Shown piece by piece: positions 8,506-18,466 of a stretch of DNA of 64,000 nucleotides. This DNA comes from Staphylococcus cornubiensis (GTDB taxonomy: Bacteria > Bacillota > Bacilli > Staphylococcales > Staphylococcaceae). The notes beneath the pieces are model-generated. The model had not been told where the DNA came from and made no database searches. It worked only from the letters and a program-made list of their open reading frames with translations. The stretch covers positions 248,001 through 312,000 of the forward strand of contig NZ_FXUZ01000002.1 in NCBI RefSeq assembly GCF_900183575.1. Reading direction: 5' to 3'. Numbering within the stretch: the first letter of the stretch is position 1; each line of letters begins with the position of its first letter. The position numbers and the translations under genes were made by a program.

Positions 8506-9414
8506 ATGGCAGAGAACTTTTTGATGATTTTATTACTCATTGCACTAGGGTACATCCTAAAGCGTATCGGTTACATTAATGGGAAGGATAGTCGTGTCAT
8601 TTCAACGTTAGTGCTCAACGTGACATTGCCATCTGTTGTTATCGTTAATTTAAATCATGTTAATTTGTCACCGTCACTCGCTGTATTACCAGTGATGATG
8701 ATTGTCTATGGTATCGTGACAAAAGTGCTGATTGTGCTCATGTTCATTAAATATAGTAATGAAGTACGTGGAACCGTCGCAATGATGATGGCAGCACTCA
8801 ATATCGGTATTTTTGCATATCCATTAGTCCAACAAATATGGCCTGAGAAAGGGTTGTTATATTTTGGAATGGCAGATATTGGTGGCGCAATTGTGATGTT
8901 TGGTTTGACGTATTTTGCTGCGAGTTATTTCAAGCAAGTGGGTGGGGGTTTCAATCCGAAGCAAATCTTGTGGAATATGATGAAATCCGTGCCATTGATG
9001 ACTTATATTACAATGTTGTTATTAAACATATTTCAATTACACCTTCCGCATAGTGCTATTCATTTCTTCGATATTTTAGGTCACGCTAATTTACCACTGT
9101 CGATGATTTTACTCGGGGTTCTCATGGACTTTAAAATAGAACGTCGCTTTTTACCATTGACACTTAAATATCTTGTATTACATTATGGTTTTGGTGTAAT
9201 ATTCGGAACGCTTGTCTACTTCTTCTTACCTGTGGACGACGCAATGATTAAAACGACATTACAGTTGATTTGGTTGTTACCTGTAGGCGTAGCGGCACTC
9301 TCTTATGCAGTGCAATTTAAATATCGCACGTTACCAGTCATTGCGATGGCGAGTAATGTAACGATTGTGTTGAGTATTATCATATTATACTTGTATCAAT
9401 ATTGGTTTGTTTAA
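8506..9414 (+). CDS. AEC-family (auxin efflux carrier-like) transporter
   Basis: A 302-residue membrane protein starting MAENFLMILLLIALGYILKR. The start at 8506 has AGAGGGG upstream; the earlier in-frame ATG at 8482 has no site. It has about ten hydrophobic segments in two five-helix halves. The N-terminal pattern LGYILKRIGYINGKDSRVIS followed by TLPSVV is characteristic of the AEC (Mem_trans) family, which exports organic anions such as malate. The C-terminal half repeats the theme (LPLSMILLGVLMDF). The substrate is unknown. A structured repeat element begins within a few bases of its stop codon. Confidence 0.88.
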   Translation: MAENFLMILLLIALGYILKRIGYINGKDSRVISTLVLNVTLPSVVIVNLNHVNLSPSLAVLPVMMIVYGIVTKVLIVLMFIKYSNEVRGTVAMMMAALNIGIFAYPLVQQIWPEKGLLYFGMADIGGAIVMFGLTYFAASYFKQVGGGFNPKQILWNMMKSVPLMTYITMLLLNIFQLHLPHSAIHFFDILGHANLPLSMILLGVLMDFKIERRFLPLTLKYLVLHYGFGVIFGTLVYFFLPVDDAMIKTTLQLIWLLPVGVAALSYAVQFKYRTLPVIAMASNVTIVLSIIILYLYQYWFV

Positions 9415-9912
9415 AAAAGGGGATAGGGCATAAAAATTTTTGATGCAGTATTTTGTTAAACTTGCCCTCTTATGATTTGTGGTTTTTAATTGCCTTCATG
9501 GCTTCGCTTTCTTACTGTTCTAGGGAGTGGCCCTTCAACTCAATTCGGCTTGATTGAAACATACATGAGTAGGAAGCCGAATTGGATTTTGGGAGCAGTA
9601 CAGAAATCTCATGTGCAACAAAGATTTCGTCGTACTGCCCCCGCAAGGCTGACTCGACTTCTCAAGAGCATGCGCATTGAGATGTCAGACAGCTACTGCG
9701 ATAAACAGCAACCATCATTAAAGTAAAGAAGGGGGTGTTAGCAGTATGCACGCATTCCCTCAGGAGTCTCAGCCTTCTGGGCAATCTTACAACAAATAGA
9801 GTGAAACTGAGGGCAAGTTTCCGAAGTGATGACAACCCATAGCCTTCATTTCTATGTCCAATTCATCCTTATTATTCTCAGTTTAATCATCATTAATGGA
9901 TATAAGTCCATA
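9415..9912 (+). repeat. dispersed structured intergenic element, copy 1 (with insertion)
   Basis: This gap of about 550 bases holds no credible gene. From just after the transporter stop it matches the reverse complement of 49994-50345: GGGGATA head, TTTTGATGC, CTTGCCCT, CATGGCTTCGC, CTAGGGxxTGGCCCTTC. A 29-base block at 9762-9790 is identical to 50118-50146, and the tail TTAATGGATATAA-like also matches. Internally CAATTCGGCTT (9541-9551) pairs perfectly with AAGCCGAATTG (9574-9584). Between that stem and the 29-base block copy 1 has about 170 extra bases, starting with a second hairpin at 9591-9642. Nature unknown: a mobile or 3'UTR-associated repeat. Confidence 0.75.
9591..9642 (+). repeat. 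hairpin nested inside repeat copy 1
   Basis: GGGAGCAGTAC (9591-9601) pairs with GTACTGCCCCC (9632-9642) with one mismatch, and AAATCT (9604-9609) pairs with AGATTT (9622-9627) inside it. The ACAGAAAT and ATTTCGTCGT words resemble a hairpin repeat that is common between genes in S. aureus (recalled, not searched). It is absent from copy 2, so it looks inserted. Confidence 0.55.
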
Positions 9913-9968
9913 AAAGATAGCGACTGAAAAAACTTAATGTCCCATCTCCCTCTTACGATTTGTAGTTG

Positions 9969-10832
9969 TTATTTATAGATTTTAAACTTTTGGTATTCAG
10001 ATGTAATTGTAAAGCCAAGTTCATGAAAACGTTCGACAAGCTTATGATTTTTGCTACGTATTTTAAAATAGACACGTTCTATCTCGTCTCTGTTTAACGC
10101 ACGGTGAATTGCATGCTGAATCAAATCAAACGCAATGCCTTTTAATCGATAGTCAGCATGGCTTGAAAAATATTTGATCTCCGCATGTCGTTCTGTTTTA
10201 TCATAAATTAAGTATAAATAGCCCTTTAAAATCCCTTCTGCCATATACAGTACGAGTTCATGATTATCGTCGAGTGATGCAATGATTTCTTTTGCGGTCA
10301 TCGCATTATGCGTAAACGTATCTTCGTGCAACTTTTGAAAATAGCGATAATAAGCTTTGCTATACGGAATCATATGATGTAAGTTTTGCGTTTCGCCCAA
10401 ATCTTGACTTGTTTCTAGGTGATAATCAGTAAATGTGTATGATGCACCAATCGTCTTCATAAATGTTTTAATCAGTGCGTGCTGGGCTGTAAATGCAAAA
10501 TAATACGTTGAAGGTTGCTGATGTTGTGCAGTGACAGTATCGAAAAGTTGCTTGAACGTCTCTTTTGTCGGTTCATAACCTGTCTTTACAATTGGACCAA
10601 TCACCTTATATCGATCTTCAGAATAAGAAATACAGAGTAATAACATTTGTATTTCTTGAGCTTCTTCGACTACAAAAAGCCCTGTTTCATCTGCAGCTTC
10701 TGCTAAAAATGTAAAGAGCGCTTGTTCATCATCTAATGGTAACTTATTGGTATAGGATGGACGTTCTGTCACATACGTTTGAATAAACGACGCAATTGCT
10801 TGATTGGGAGTAACTTGAGATATCTTCATCAT
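9969..10832 (-). CDS. GNAT-type acetyltransferase domain protein
   Basis: A 287-residue protein starting MMKISQVTPNQAIASFIQTY. AAGGAGG lies 3 bases before the first ATG and 6 before the second (10829), so either may be used. The C-terminal third has a GNAT core: LVLYMAEGILKGYLYLIYD (beta-4 with the acceptor strand), then EIKYFSSHADYRLKGIAFDL, where R-x-K-G-I-A corresponds to the acetyl-CoA binding loop, and a final HKLVERFHELGFTITSEYQK. The N-terminal half may be a second, degenerate GNAT domain. The substrate is unknown. Its stop lies inside a 24-base near-repeat of 9465-9488. Confidence 0.78.
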   Translation of the reverse strand: MMKISQVTPNQAIASFIQTYVTERPSYTNKLPLDDEQALFTFLAEAADETGLFVVEEAQEIQMLLLCISYSEDRYKVIGPIVKTGYEPTKETFKQLFDTVTAQHQQPSTYYFAFTAQHALIKTFMKTIGASYTFTDYHLETSQDLGETQNLHHMIPYSKAYYRYFQKLHEDTFTHNAMTAKEIIASLDDNHELVLYMAEGILKGYLYLIYDKTERHAEIKYFSSHADYRLKGIAFDLIQHAIHRALNRDEIERVYFKIRSKNHKLVERFHELGFTITSEYQKFKIYK

Positions 10833-10991
10833 GCGCCTCCTTAATGATATACTTAGTTTAATTATAAGTTTTTTTGATATGAAATGAAAGCAACTTGTGA
10901 AGCATTCAACCGAGATTGAAAGATGTTGATGACAGTTGTGTTTCTAAAAATAATTTAAATAGTCGACAATTGAAATATGGAGGAATGAATC

Positions 10992-13127
10992 ATGAGTAAA
11001 GCACTGATATTAGCAGAAAAGCCATCAGTGGGGCGTGATATTGCCAACGCTTTAAATGTAGGCTCACGCAAAGAAGGTTATTTTGAAAACCAGAAATATA
11101 TTGTGACATGGGCGCTTGGACATCTAGTGACGAATGCGACGCCTGAACAATATGATAAGAAGTACCAACAGTGGGTGTTAGAGGATTTACCGATTATCCC
11201 GAAGCAAATGAAATCAGTAGTGATTGGTAAAACGCGTAAACAGTTTAATACGGTTCAACATTTAATGAAGCGAAATGATGTCAATGAATTGATTATTGCG
11301 ACAGATGCAGGACGTGAAGGTGAACTTGTTGCACGATTAATTATTGAAAAAGCGCATGTGAAAAAGCCGATAAAACGTTTATGGATCAGTTCTGTTACGC
11401 CTAAAGCAATTAAGGAAGGTTTCAAAAAGTTAAAAGATGGGCGTGCGTATAATCATTTATATCAAGCGGCATTAGCGAGAAGTGAAGCAGACTGGATTGT
11501 AGGGATTAATGCAACACGTGCGCTGACGACGAAATATGATGCCCAGTTGTCATTAGGTCGTGTCCAAACACCAACGATTCAGCTTGTAGCGATGCGTCAA
11601 GAACAAATTAAAAATTTCAAACCGCAACAATACTACACTTTAGAAGCTGAAGTGAACGGCGTGACGATGACATATCAGCATGAAGGGCGTATCTATAATA
11701 AGGAAAAGTTAGAAGCCATTGTTCAAGAAGTACAACATCAGCAAGCGAAAGTTCAGAGCGTTCATGAGAAAGAGAAAAAAGTTTATCCGCAACCGTTATT
11801 TAATTTAACCGATTTACAACAAGCTGCTTATCAAAAATATCAATTAGGTGCTAAGCAAACATTAAATACGTTACAACAATTGTATGAGCGTCATAAATTA
11901 GTGACATATCCGCGTACTGATTCAAATTATTTAACAACGGATATGGTAGATACATTAAAAGAGCGTGTCCAAGCGACAATGGGCACAGACTTGATGCCAC
12001 ATGCGAGAGACATTTTAAAACAGTCACTACCGAAGAAACTGTCATTTGTTAACAATCAAAAAGTGTCAGATCACCATGCCATTATCCCGACAGAAGTGCG
12101 TGCAAATCTTGATACATTGTCACCGAATGAGCAGAAAATTTATACGATGATTGCACAGCGCTATTTAGAAGTGTTGATGCCACCTTATCGCTATCGTGCA
12201 CAACACGTTGAAGTGACTATCGGTAAACATGTATTCACTGATCAATCCCAAGTTCCAGTAGAGTTAGGCTTTAAAAAATTACAACAAAATGAAGCTAAGA
12301 CAGAACGTGCCACATCATTTAGACAAGGAGATACATTTAATGTAGGACGTTTACAAATTGTTGCGCATGAAACGACACCACCCGCATATTTTAATGAAGG
12401 AACATTGCTCAAAGCGATGGAAAGACCGGATAAATTTTTTGATTTAAAAGACAAAAAGTCCGCGCAAACTTTAAAATCGACAGGCGGTATCGGTACAGTT
12501 GCGACAAGGGCAGACATTATTGACAAGTTATTCAATATGAACGCAATCGAAAGCCAAGGCGGTAAGATTAAAGTCACTTCAAAGGGGAAGCAAATTTTAG
12601 AACTTGCGCCTCCTGCATTAACGTCGCCGCGTCTTACGGCAGAATGGGAAGATAAGTTAATGCAAATCGAAAAAGGGCAATACCAAGCCAAGCAGTTTAT
12701 GCAAGAAATGAAACAATTTACGCATGATATTATTGATACGATAAAATCGAGTGAGCAAAAATATAAACACGATAACTTAACATCAGCGCAATGTCCGACT
12801 TGTGGCAAATTTATGTTAAAAGTGAATACGAAAAATGGCTCGATGCTCGTCTGCCAAGATCCGTCATGTAAAACGAAAAAAGATGTTAAGACTAAAACGA
12901 ATGCGAGATGCCCACAGTGTAAGAAGCGATTAACAAAATTTGGTACGGGTAAAAAAGCGACATATCGTTGTGTTTGTGGTTATACCGAAACGCAAGAACA
13001 TATGGACCAACGCTTTAAAAATAAAGGTAAAGATAAAGTATCGAAGCGGGAAATGAAGAAATATATGAAAGAAGATGAATTAGAAAACAATCCATTTAAA
13101 GATGCATTAAAAGGATTAAACTTGTAA
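10992..13127 (+). CDS. topB: DNA topoisomerase III (type IA)
   Basis: A 711-residue type IA topoisomerase that passes single strands and decatenates DNA. The Toprim domain opens the protein ([17 protein letters not shown]; acidic DAGREGE block near residue 104). The catalytic tyrosine sits in [13 protein letters not shown] (about residue 310), and GRVQTPT and [13 protein letters not shown] mark the other core blocks. The C-terminus carries zinc-ribbon-like cysteine pairs (CPTCGK, CQDPSC, CPQCKK, CVCGY) after residue ~598, then a basic tail. A good TGGAGGA site precedes the ATG. It seems monocistronic, followed by the purine permease gene 120 bases downstream. Confidence 0.97.
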   Translation: MSKALILAEKPSVGRDIANALNVGSRKEGYFENQKYIVTWALGHLVTNATPEQYDKKYQQWVLEDLPIIPKQMKSVVIGKTRKQFNTVQHLMKRNDVNELIIATDAGREGELVARLIIEKAHVKKPIKRLWISSVTPKAIKEGFKKLKDGRAYNHLYQAALARSEADWIVGINATRALTTKYDAQLSLGRVQTPTIQLVAMRQEQIKNFKPQQYYTLEAEVNGVTMTYQHEGRIYNKEKLEAIVQEVQHQQAKVQSVHEKEKKVYPQPLFNLTDLQQAAYQKYQLGAKQTLNTLQQLYERHKLVTYPRTDSNYLTTDMVDTLKERVQATMGTDLMPHARDILKQSLPKKLSFVNNQKVSDHHAIIPTEVRANLDTLSPNEQKIYTMIAQRYLEVLMPPYRYRAQHVEVTIGKHVFTDQSQVPVELGFKKLQQNEAKTERATSFRQGDTFNVGRLQIVAHETTPPAYFNEGTLLKAMERPDKFFDLKDKKSAQTLKSTGGIGTVATRADIIDKLFNMNAIESQGGKIKVTSKGKQILELAPPALTSPRLTAEWEDKLMQIEKGQYQAKQFMQEMKQFTHDIIDTIKSSEQKYKHDNLTSAQCPTCGKFMLKVNTKNGSMLVCQDPSCKTKKDVKTKTNARCPQCKKRLTKFGTGKKATYRCVCGYTETQEHMDQRFKNKGKDKVSKREMKKYMKEDELENNPFKDALKGLNL

Positions 13128-13247
13128 CAGCGCCACAAATATCGAACAAAATATAGTTTTATCGACATAAAGTTCGGAAAAAGTGTTGAAATTCACCCAT
13201 AATCGTATTAGACTATGGGAGTATTTCATTTAAAGGAGAACATTAAA

Positions 13248-14582
13248 GTGAAAAAATATTTCCGATTTGACGAAAACCAAACGAGTTATCGTCGTGAAAT
13301 TTTAGGTGGCTTAACAACGTTCCTGTCGATGGCTTATATTTTAGCTGTCAATCCACAAATATTAAGTCTTGCTGGTGTAGAAGGGGTACCAGATGCACTT
13401 AAAATGGATCAAGGTGCCGTTTTCGTAGCGACAGCACTTGCTGCATTTGTGGGTTGTTTATTTATGGGATTAATAGCAAGATATCCTATCGCACTTGCAC
13501 CAGGTATGGGCTTGAATGCATTTTTCGCATTTACAGTCGTTCTAACAATGGGGATTCCATGGCAAACAGGTTTAACAGGCGTATTCTTCTCGGGGCTAAT
13601 CTTCTCAATATTAACGGTAACAGGTCTGAGAGAAACTATTATTAACGCCATTCCATTTGAAATGAAAATGGCTGTTTCAGCGGGGATAGGTTTATTCATC
13701 ACGTTTGTCGGCTTACAGGGTTCAGGTATTATCAAAAATGAAGATGCGACACTTGTCACTTTAGGAAAAATTACAGATCCAGGCGTATTATTAGCAGTGT
13801 TCGGTATCATCATTACAGTCATTTTGTACGCAAAGAAAATACCGGGCGCGATCTTTATTGGAATGGTTGTCACATCTATCGTAGGTTTAATTACACAACA
13901 AATCGCACCACCGCATGCGATTGTTGGTAAAGTTCCAAGTATCGCACCAACATTCGGGGCTGCATTTGAATCATTCCAAGATCCGTCACAACTATTTACG
14001 ATTCAGTTTTTAATTGTCATTTTAACATTTTTATTCATTGACTTCTTTGATACAGCAGGAACCATTGTTGCTGTTGCATCACAAGCAGGAATGATGAAAG
14101 ACAACAAACTGCCACGTGCAGGACGTGCATTATTCTCTGATTCATTAGCAACAATGGTAGGGGCAGTTTTTGGTACAACAACAACAACGTCATATATTGA
14201 ATCAACTTCAGGTGTGGCGGTCGGCGCACGTACAGGATTTGCAAGTATCGTCACAGGTGTCTGTTTCTTACTCGCATTATTCTTCAATCCATTAATGGCC
14301 GTAGTTACACCAGCTGTAACGACACCAGCACTTGTTGTTGTCGGTGTATTAATGGCTTCGAATTTAGCGGAAATCAGTTGGAAACGTTTTGAAGTAGCAG
14401 TACCGGCATTTATTACGATTATTATGATGCCACTTTCATATTCAATTGCTACAGGTATTGCATGTGGCTTTGTTTTCTATCCGATTACAATGGTCTTAAC
14501 AAAACGACATAAAGAAGTTCATCCAATTATGTACGGTTTAATGGTTATTTTTATACTATACTTCGCTTTTGTACACGGTTAA
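13248..14582 (+). CDS. pbuG: NCS2-family purine (guanine/hypoxanthine) permease, PbuG-like
   Basis: A 444-residue AzgA/PbuG-type permease. The GTG at 13248 is used because AAAGGAG lies seven bases before it; the ATG at 13215 has no site. The sequence VKKYFRFDENQTSYRREIL leads into GGLTTFLSMAYILAVNPQIL, a hallmark of this subfamily, followed by ALAPGMGLNAFFAFTVVL, FFDTAGTIVAVASQAG and TTTTSYIESTSGVAVGARTG, the substrate- and transport-path motifs. It should import hypoxanthine or guanine with protons. About 12 to 14 membrane spans are expected. The 120-base upstream gap has a short CCCATA/TATGGG inverted repeat (13196-13219), but I recognise no purine riboswitch. Confidence 0.92.
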   Translation: MKKYFRFDENQTSYRREILGGLTTFLSMAYILAVNPQILSLAGVEGVPDALKMDQGAVFVATALAAFVGCLFMGLIARYPIALAPGMGLNAFFAFTVVLTMGIPWQTGLTGVFFSGLIFSILTVTGLRETIINAIPFEMKMAVSAGIGLFITFVGLQGSGIIKNEDATLVTLGKITDPGVLLAVFGIIITVILYAKKIPGAIFIGMVVTSIVGLITQQIAPPHAIVGKVPSIAPTFGAAFESFQDPSQLFTIQFLIVILTFLFIDFFDTAGTIVAVASQAGMMKDNKLPRAGRALFSDSLATMVGAVFGTTTTTSYIESTSGVAVGARTGFASIVTGVCFLLALFFNPLMAVVTPAVTTPALVVVGVLMASNLAEISWKRFEVAVPAFITIIMMPLSYSIATGIACGFVFYPITMVLTKRHKEVHPIMYGLMVIFILYFAFVHG

Positions 14583-14596
14583 AATCAAAGCATATT

Positions 14597-14641
14597 GAGA
14601 AGTTCGAGTAGTGTATCATACGCTGTTCGAGCTTCTTTTTT
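14597..14641 (+). terminator. terminator of the purine permease gene
   Basis: GAGAAGTTCGA (14598-14608) pairs with TCGAGCTTCT (14627-14636, one G-T pair) and is followed by TTTTT. It lies 15 bases after the stop. Confidence 0.8.
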
Positions 14642-14714
14642 AGTTCATTTTATTTTAGGGGAGTTATTTTCACATGCAACGCGAAATGGTTTGATAGGAG
14701 GTCATCCATTGACG

Positions 14715-14753
14715 CAAAAAAGAGACTAAGGCACAATTGAGTTCCTCAGTCCC
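14715..14753 (-). terminator. terminator of the 14809-15195 membrane-protein gene
   Basis: Read on the minus strand, GGGACTGAGG pairs with CCTTAGTCTC and is followed by TTTTTT. It lies about 55 bases past the stop. Confidence 0.8.
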
Positions 14754-14808
14754 TGTCCAACGTTGAACGAAAAGCAAAAATTTATGTTCTATCTCCTTTA
14801 AAGATGAG

Positions 14809-15195
14809 TTAATAATGTTTGCGGTCATGCTCTGAATCTACATAACGTGTATACGCCGATTTAAGGTATACAGGTGTTACGAGTAAAATAATGAGTAGGA
14901 AAATGACTAATACAAACATAATCCAATGCAAAATCATACCGACAAAAGGGATGACCGCGAGTACACTTGCGATGATGCCACCAGCTGGGATTAAGAGCAT
15001 TGGTCGAATTGTATTTTGACGATCGAAAATAAAGATAAGTACCATAACTAAATAGATAAATGCATTAAAAGCAAGTGGTTGCCAGCCTAACGCAAGCACA
15101 TACCAACCTCCGAAAAACGGAAAGCCAGCTATGAATTCAGAAACAAGAGCAATAATGGATAAAATAATCAATGCCGTTTTAGCATTTCTTGTCAA
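14809..15195 (-). CDS. membrane protein, function unknown
   Basis: A 128-residue membrane protein if it starts at the TTG at 15193-15195, which has TAAGGAG nine bases upstream (MTRNAKTALIILSIIALVSE). The frame stays open upstream to an ATG at 15270, which would add 25 residues, but those have no good ribosome site. Hydrophobic segments lie at about residues 6-24, 44-60, 68-85 and 90-114, with FIAGFPFFGGWY in the first loop and IFIFDRQNTIRP in the second. There are no motifs of known function. It is transcribed away from the ribosomal operon. Confidence 0.68.
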   Translation of the reverse strand: MTRNAKTALIILSIIALVSEFIAGFPFFGGWYVLALGWQPLAFNAFIYLVMVLIFIFDRQNTIRPMLLIPAGGIIASVLAVIPFVGMILHWIMFVLVIFLLIILLVTPVYLKSAYTRYVDSEHDRKHY

Positions 15196-15503
15196 AGTAA
15201 ACAACTCCTTAGTGATTGAATCAAACGACCGTAAATAATCGTTTGTTGTCATGTGACGTATGCTTATCATTCTTCATAATAGATATAAAAAAACAGGATA
15301 TCAATGCAATACACTGGCTTCATGTCTGTATAGAACAATTGAATGAAGAAGAATGATTTAACATTATTATAATTGTTTAAATGATAAGAAACAAAACGTA
15401 AGATTAAATTTGAAAAAATCTCTCTAAGCTATTGAACTTAAAGCTTATTTCAAGTAAAATGATGAGGTATGTGAATTAGACATAAAAAACTTTGTATAAA
15501 TGG

Positions 15504-15532
15504 TTGCGAAGTTAAAACATTTCATGTATCAT
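15504..15532 (+). promoter_or_regulatory. promoter of the S10 ribosomal protein operon
   Basis: A sigma-A-type match: TTGCGA at 15504-15509, 17 bases, TATCAT at 15527-15532. It is the best match in the 470-base gap upstream of rpsJ and leaves a ~130-base leader. Upstream of it (15271-15500) I see only AT-rich sequence. Confidence 0.65.
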
Positions 15533-15569
15533 GTCTAATGTTGGACTTTAAATGCGATGAAGCGAAAGG

Positions 15570-15640
15570 TTACTGACACACCCGGCCGCTTTGCCATGGC
15601 GTTGTGTGAGATAGTTTTCGTGGAGAAGTCTATCACTTTA
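15570..15640 (+). ncRNA. structured 5' leader of the S10 operon
   Basis: Two hairpins precede rpsJ. The first has CACAC (15577-15581) pairing with GTGTG (15604-15608) and a GC-rich inner part (CCGC/GGCG). The second has GATAG (15610-15614) pairing with CTATC (15630-15634). The GC-rich block stands out from the AT-rich surroundings. Such leaders can mediate autoregulation by a ribosomal protein (L4 in E. coli), but that role here is inference. Confidence 0.5.
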
Positions 15641-15654
15641 ATGAAGACGAATAA

Positions 15655-15975
<321 letters not shown>

Positions 15976-16002
15976 TAGAAAATTTTAGGAGGTGGACTTT
16001 CG

Positions 16003-16662
16003 ATGACCAAAGGAATCTTAGGAAGAAAAATCGGGATGACTCAAGTGTTCGGTGAGAACGGTGAATTAATCCCAGTTACAGTAGTAGAAGCTAAAGAAAA
16101 CGTAGTATTACAAAAGAAAACTGTAGAGGTTGACGGTTACAACGCAATCCAAATCGGTTTTGAAAACAAAGAAGCATACAAAAAAGGTAGAAAAACTAAT
16201 AAATATGCGACTAAAGCAGCTGAAGGTCACGCTAAAAAAGCTGACGCAGCACCTAAGCGCTTCATTCGTGAATTCAGAAACGTTAATGTTGATGAATACG
16301 AAGTAGGTCAAGAAGTCTCAGTAGATACATTTGAAGTTGGCGACATTATTGACGTAACAGGAACTTCAAAAGGTAAAGGTTTCCAAGGTGCAATCAAACG
16401 TCATAACCAAGCACGTGGACCAATGTCACACGGTTCTCATTTCCACAGAGCGCCAGGTTCAATCGGTATGGCATCAGATGCATCACGCGTATTTAAAGGG
16501 CAAAAATTACCAGGTCGTATGGGTGGTAATACAGTAACTGTTCAAAACTTAGAAGTTGTTCAAGTAGATACGGAAAACAACGTGATTTTAGTTAAAGGTA
16601 ATGTACCTGGACCTAAAAAAGGTTTTGTACAAATCCAATCTGCAATCAAAGCTAACAAATAA
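16003..16662 (+). CDS. rplC: 50S ribosomal protein L3
   Basis: A 219-residue L3 starting [20 protein letters not shown]. It is an early assembly protein whose long loop reaches the peptidyl transferase centre. That loop is visible as [20 protein letters not shown] (about residues 144-163), including the region where linezolid and tiamulin resistance changes arise in other bacteria; the sequence looks ordinary. AGGAGGTGG lies upstream. It is the second gene of the operon. Confidence 0.98.
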   Translation: MTKGILGRKIGMTQVFGENGELIPVTVVEAKENVVLQKKTVEVDGYNAIQIGFENKEAYKKGRKTNKYATKAAEGHAKKADAAPKRFIREFRNVNVDEYEVGQEVSVDTFEVGDIIDVTGTSKGKGFQGAIKRHNQARGPMSHGSHFHRAPGSIGMASDASRVFKGQKLPGRMGGNTVTVQNLEVVQVDTENNVILVKGNVPGPKKGFVQIQSAIKANK

Positions 16663-16688
16663 TTAGTAGCGAAAGGAGGAAATGCATA

Positions 16689-17312
16689 ATGGCAAATTAT
16701 GATGTATTTAAAGTTGATGGTTCAAAAGCTGGTACAGTTGAACTTAGCGATGCAGTATTTGCAATCGAACCAAATAATGATGTTTTATTCGAAGCAATTA
16801 ACTTACAACGTGCTTCATTACGCCAAGGTACACACGCGGTAAAAAACCGTTCAGCTGTTCGTGGCGGTGGACGTAAACCATGGAGACAAAAAGGTACAGG
16901 ACGTGCGCGTCAAGGTACAATCCGTGCTCCACAATGGCGCGGTGGTGGTATCGTATTCGGTCCTACACCAAGAAGCTACGGCTACAAAATGCCTAAGAAA
17001 ATGCGTCGTTTAGCATTACGTTCTGCAATTTCTTACAAAGTACAAGAAAATGAATTCAAAATTGTTGATAGCTTTAACTTAGAAGCACCAAAAACAAAAG
17101 AATTCAAAACAACTTTAACAAACTTAGAATTACCTAAAAAAGTGTTAGTTGTAACAGTTGGAGAAGATGTGAATGTTGAATTATCAGCACGTAACATTCC
17201 AGGTGTAACAATTACAACACCAGAAGGTTTAAACGTATTAGATTTAACTCACGCTGACAGCGTATTAATCACTCAAGAAGCAGCTAAAAAAGTTGAGGAG
17301 GTGCTCGGATAA
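16689..17312 (+). CDS. rplD: 50S ribosomal protein L4
   Basis: A 207-residue L4 beginning [20 protein letters not shown]. It has the globular rRNA-binding domain and the extended loop [20 protein letters not shown], which lines the exit tunnel and is where macrolide resistance changes occur in other bacteria; it looks wild type. L4 is the classic autoregulator of this operon in E. coli. The stop overlaps the rplW start by one base (TAATG). Confidence 0.98.
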   Translation: MANYDVFKVDGSKAGTVELSDAVFAIEPNNDVLFEAINLQRASLRQGTHAVKNRSAVRGGGRKPWRQKGTGRARQGTIRAPQWRGGGIVFGPTPRSYGYKMPKKMRRLALRSAISYKVQENEFKIVDSFNLEAPKTKEFKTTLTNLELPKKVLVVTVGEDVNVELSARNIPGVTITTPEGLNVLDLTHADSVLITQEAAKKVEEVLG

Positions 17313-17587
17313 TGGAAGCTAGAGACATTCTAAAGCGCCCCGTAATCACTGAGAAATCATCTGCAGCTATGGCTGAAGATAAATACACTTTTGATGTAGA
17401 CGTTCGTGCTAACAAAACAGAAGTGAAAAAAGCAGTAGAAGAAATCTTTGAAGTGAAAGTTGCTAATGTTAACATTATTAACTACAAACCAAAGAAAAAA
17501 CGTATGGGCCGTTACCAAGGCTATACAAACAAACGCCGTAAAGCGATTGTGACATTAAAAGAAGGTCAAATCGACTTATTCAACTAA
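17312..17587 (+). CDS. rplW: 50S ribosomal protein L23
   Basis: A 91-residue L23, [21 protein letters not shown]23 sits at the tunnel exit and is the docking point for trigger factor and [11 protein letters not shown] and the basic [19 protein letters not shown] loop are family hallmarks. Translation is coupled to rplD by a one-base overlap, with its GAGGTG site inside rplD. Confidence 0.98.
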   Translation: MEARDILKRPVITEKSSAAMAEDKYTFDVDVRANKTEVKKAVEEIFEVKVANVNIINYKPKKKRMGRYQGYTNKRRKAIVTLKEGQIDLFN

Positions 17588-17617
17588 AATTAATTACCAA
17601 TAAGGAGGTAAGCGACA

Positions 17618-18451
17618 ATGGCTCTTAAACATTATAAGCCAATTACAAATGGTCGTCGTAATATGACTACATTAGATTTTGCTGAGATCACAAAATCTGA
17701 GCCTGAAAAGTCATTATTACAACCGCTACCGAAAAAAGCGGGTCGTAATAACCAAGGTAAATTGACTGTACGTCACCATGGTGGCGGACACAAACGTCAA
17801 TACCGTGTTATTGATTTCAAACGTAACAAGGATGGAATTCCAGGTAAAGTGGATTCAATCCAATATGATCCAAACAGATCAGCAAACATTGCTTTAATCG
17901 TATATGCAGATGGTGAAAAACGTTATATCATCGCACCTAAAGGCTTAGAAGTAGGTCAAGTGATTGAAAGTGGTTCTGAAGCAGACATTAAAGTTGGGAA
18001 TGCTCTTCCATTAAAAGATATTCCTGTAGGTTCAGTTATCCATAACATCGAATTAAAACCTGGTCGTGGCGGACAACTTGCACGTTCAGCAGGTGCAAGC
18101 GCTCAAGTATTAGGTAAAGAAGGTAAATATGTACTTGTAAGACTTCGTTCTGGTGAAGTACGTATGATTCTTTCAACTTGCCGAGCTACAATTGGTCAAG
18201 TTGGTAACTTACAACACGAACTTGTTAACATTGGTAAAGCGGGTAAATCTAGATGGTTAGGTAAACGCCCAACAGTTCGTGGTTCTGTAATGAACCCTAA
18301 TGATCACCCACACGGTGGTGGTGAAGGTCGTGCTCCAATCGGACGTCCATCTCCAATGTCACCATGGGGTAAACCAACTCTTGGTAAGAAAACTCGTCGT
18401 GGTAAAAAACGTTCAGATAAACTTATCGTACGTGGACGCAAGAGAAAATAA
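17618..18451 (+). CDS. rplB: 50S ribosomal protein L2
   Basis: A 277-residue L2 starting [20 protein letters not shown]. It binds domain IV of 23S rRNA near the peptidyl transferase centre. The conserved histidine region [19 protein letters not shown] (about residues 226-244) is intact, including the histidine implicated in peptidyl transferase function. The C-terminus is very basic ([19 protein letters not shown]). TAAGGAGG lies 9 bases before the ATG. Confidence 0.98.
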   Translation: MALKHYKPITNGRRNMTTLDFAEITKSEPEKSLLQPLPKKAGRNNQGKLTVRHHGGGHKRQYRVIDFKRNKDGIPGKVDSIQYDPNRSANIALIVYADGEKRYIIAPKGLEVGQVIESGSEADIKVGNALPLKDIPVGSVIHNIELKPGRGGQLARSAGASAQVLGKEGKYVLVRLRSGEVRMILSTCRATIGQVGNLQHELVNIGKAGKSRWLGKRPTVRGSVMNPNDHPHGGGEGRAPIGRPSPMSPWGKPTLGKKTRRGKKRSDKLIVRGRKRK

Positions 18452-18466
18452 AAATAGCTTATTTGG

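Noticed and set aside
9490-9726. 78-residue plus-strand frame
   Set aside because: It lies wholly within the dispersed structured element, has no ribosome site, and is not kept in copy 2.
12242-12808. 188-residue minus-strand frame inside topB
   Set aside because: Shadow of topB; cysteine- and serine-rich antisense composition, no ribosome site.
13128-13247. Possible purine riboswitch before the NCS2 permease
   Set aside because: Expected from Bacillus pbuG, but I could not find the three-helix aptamer core; only a short CCCATA/TATGGG repeat and a weak promoter are present.
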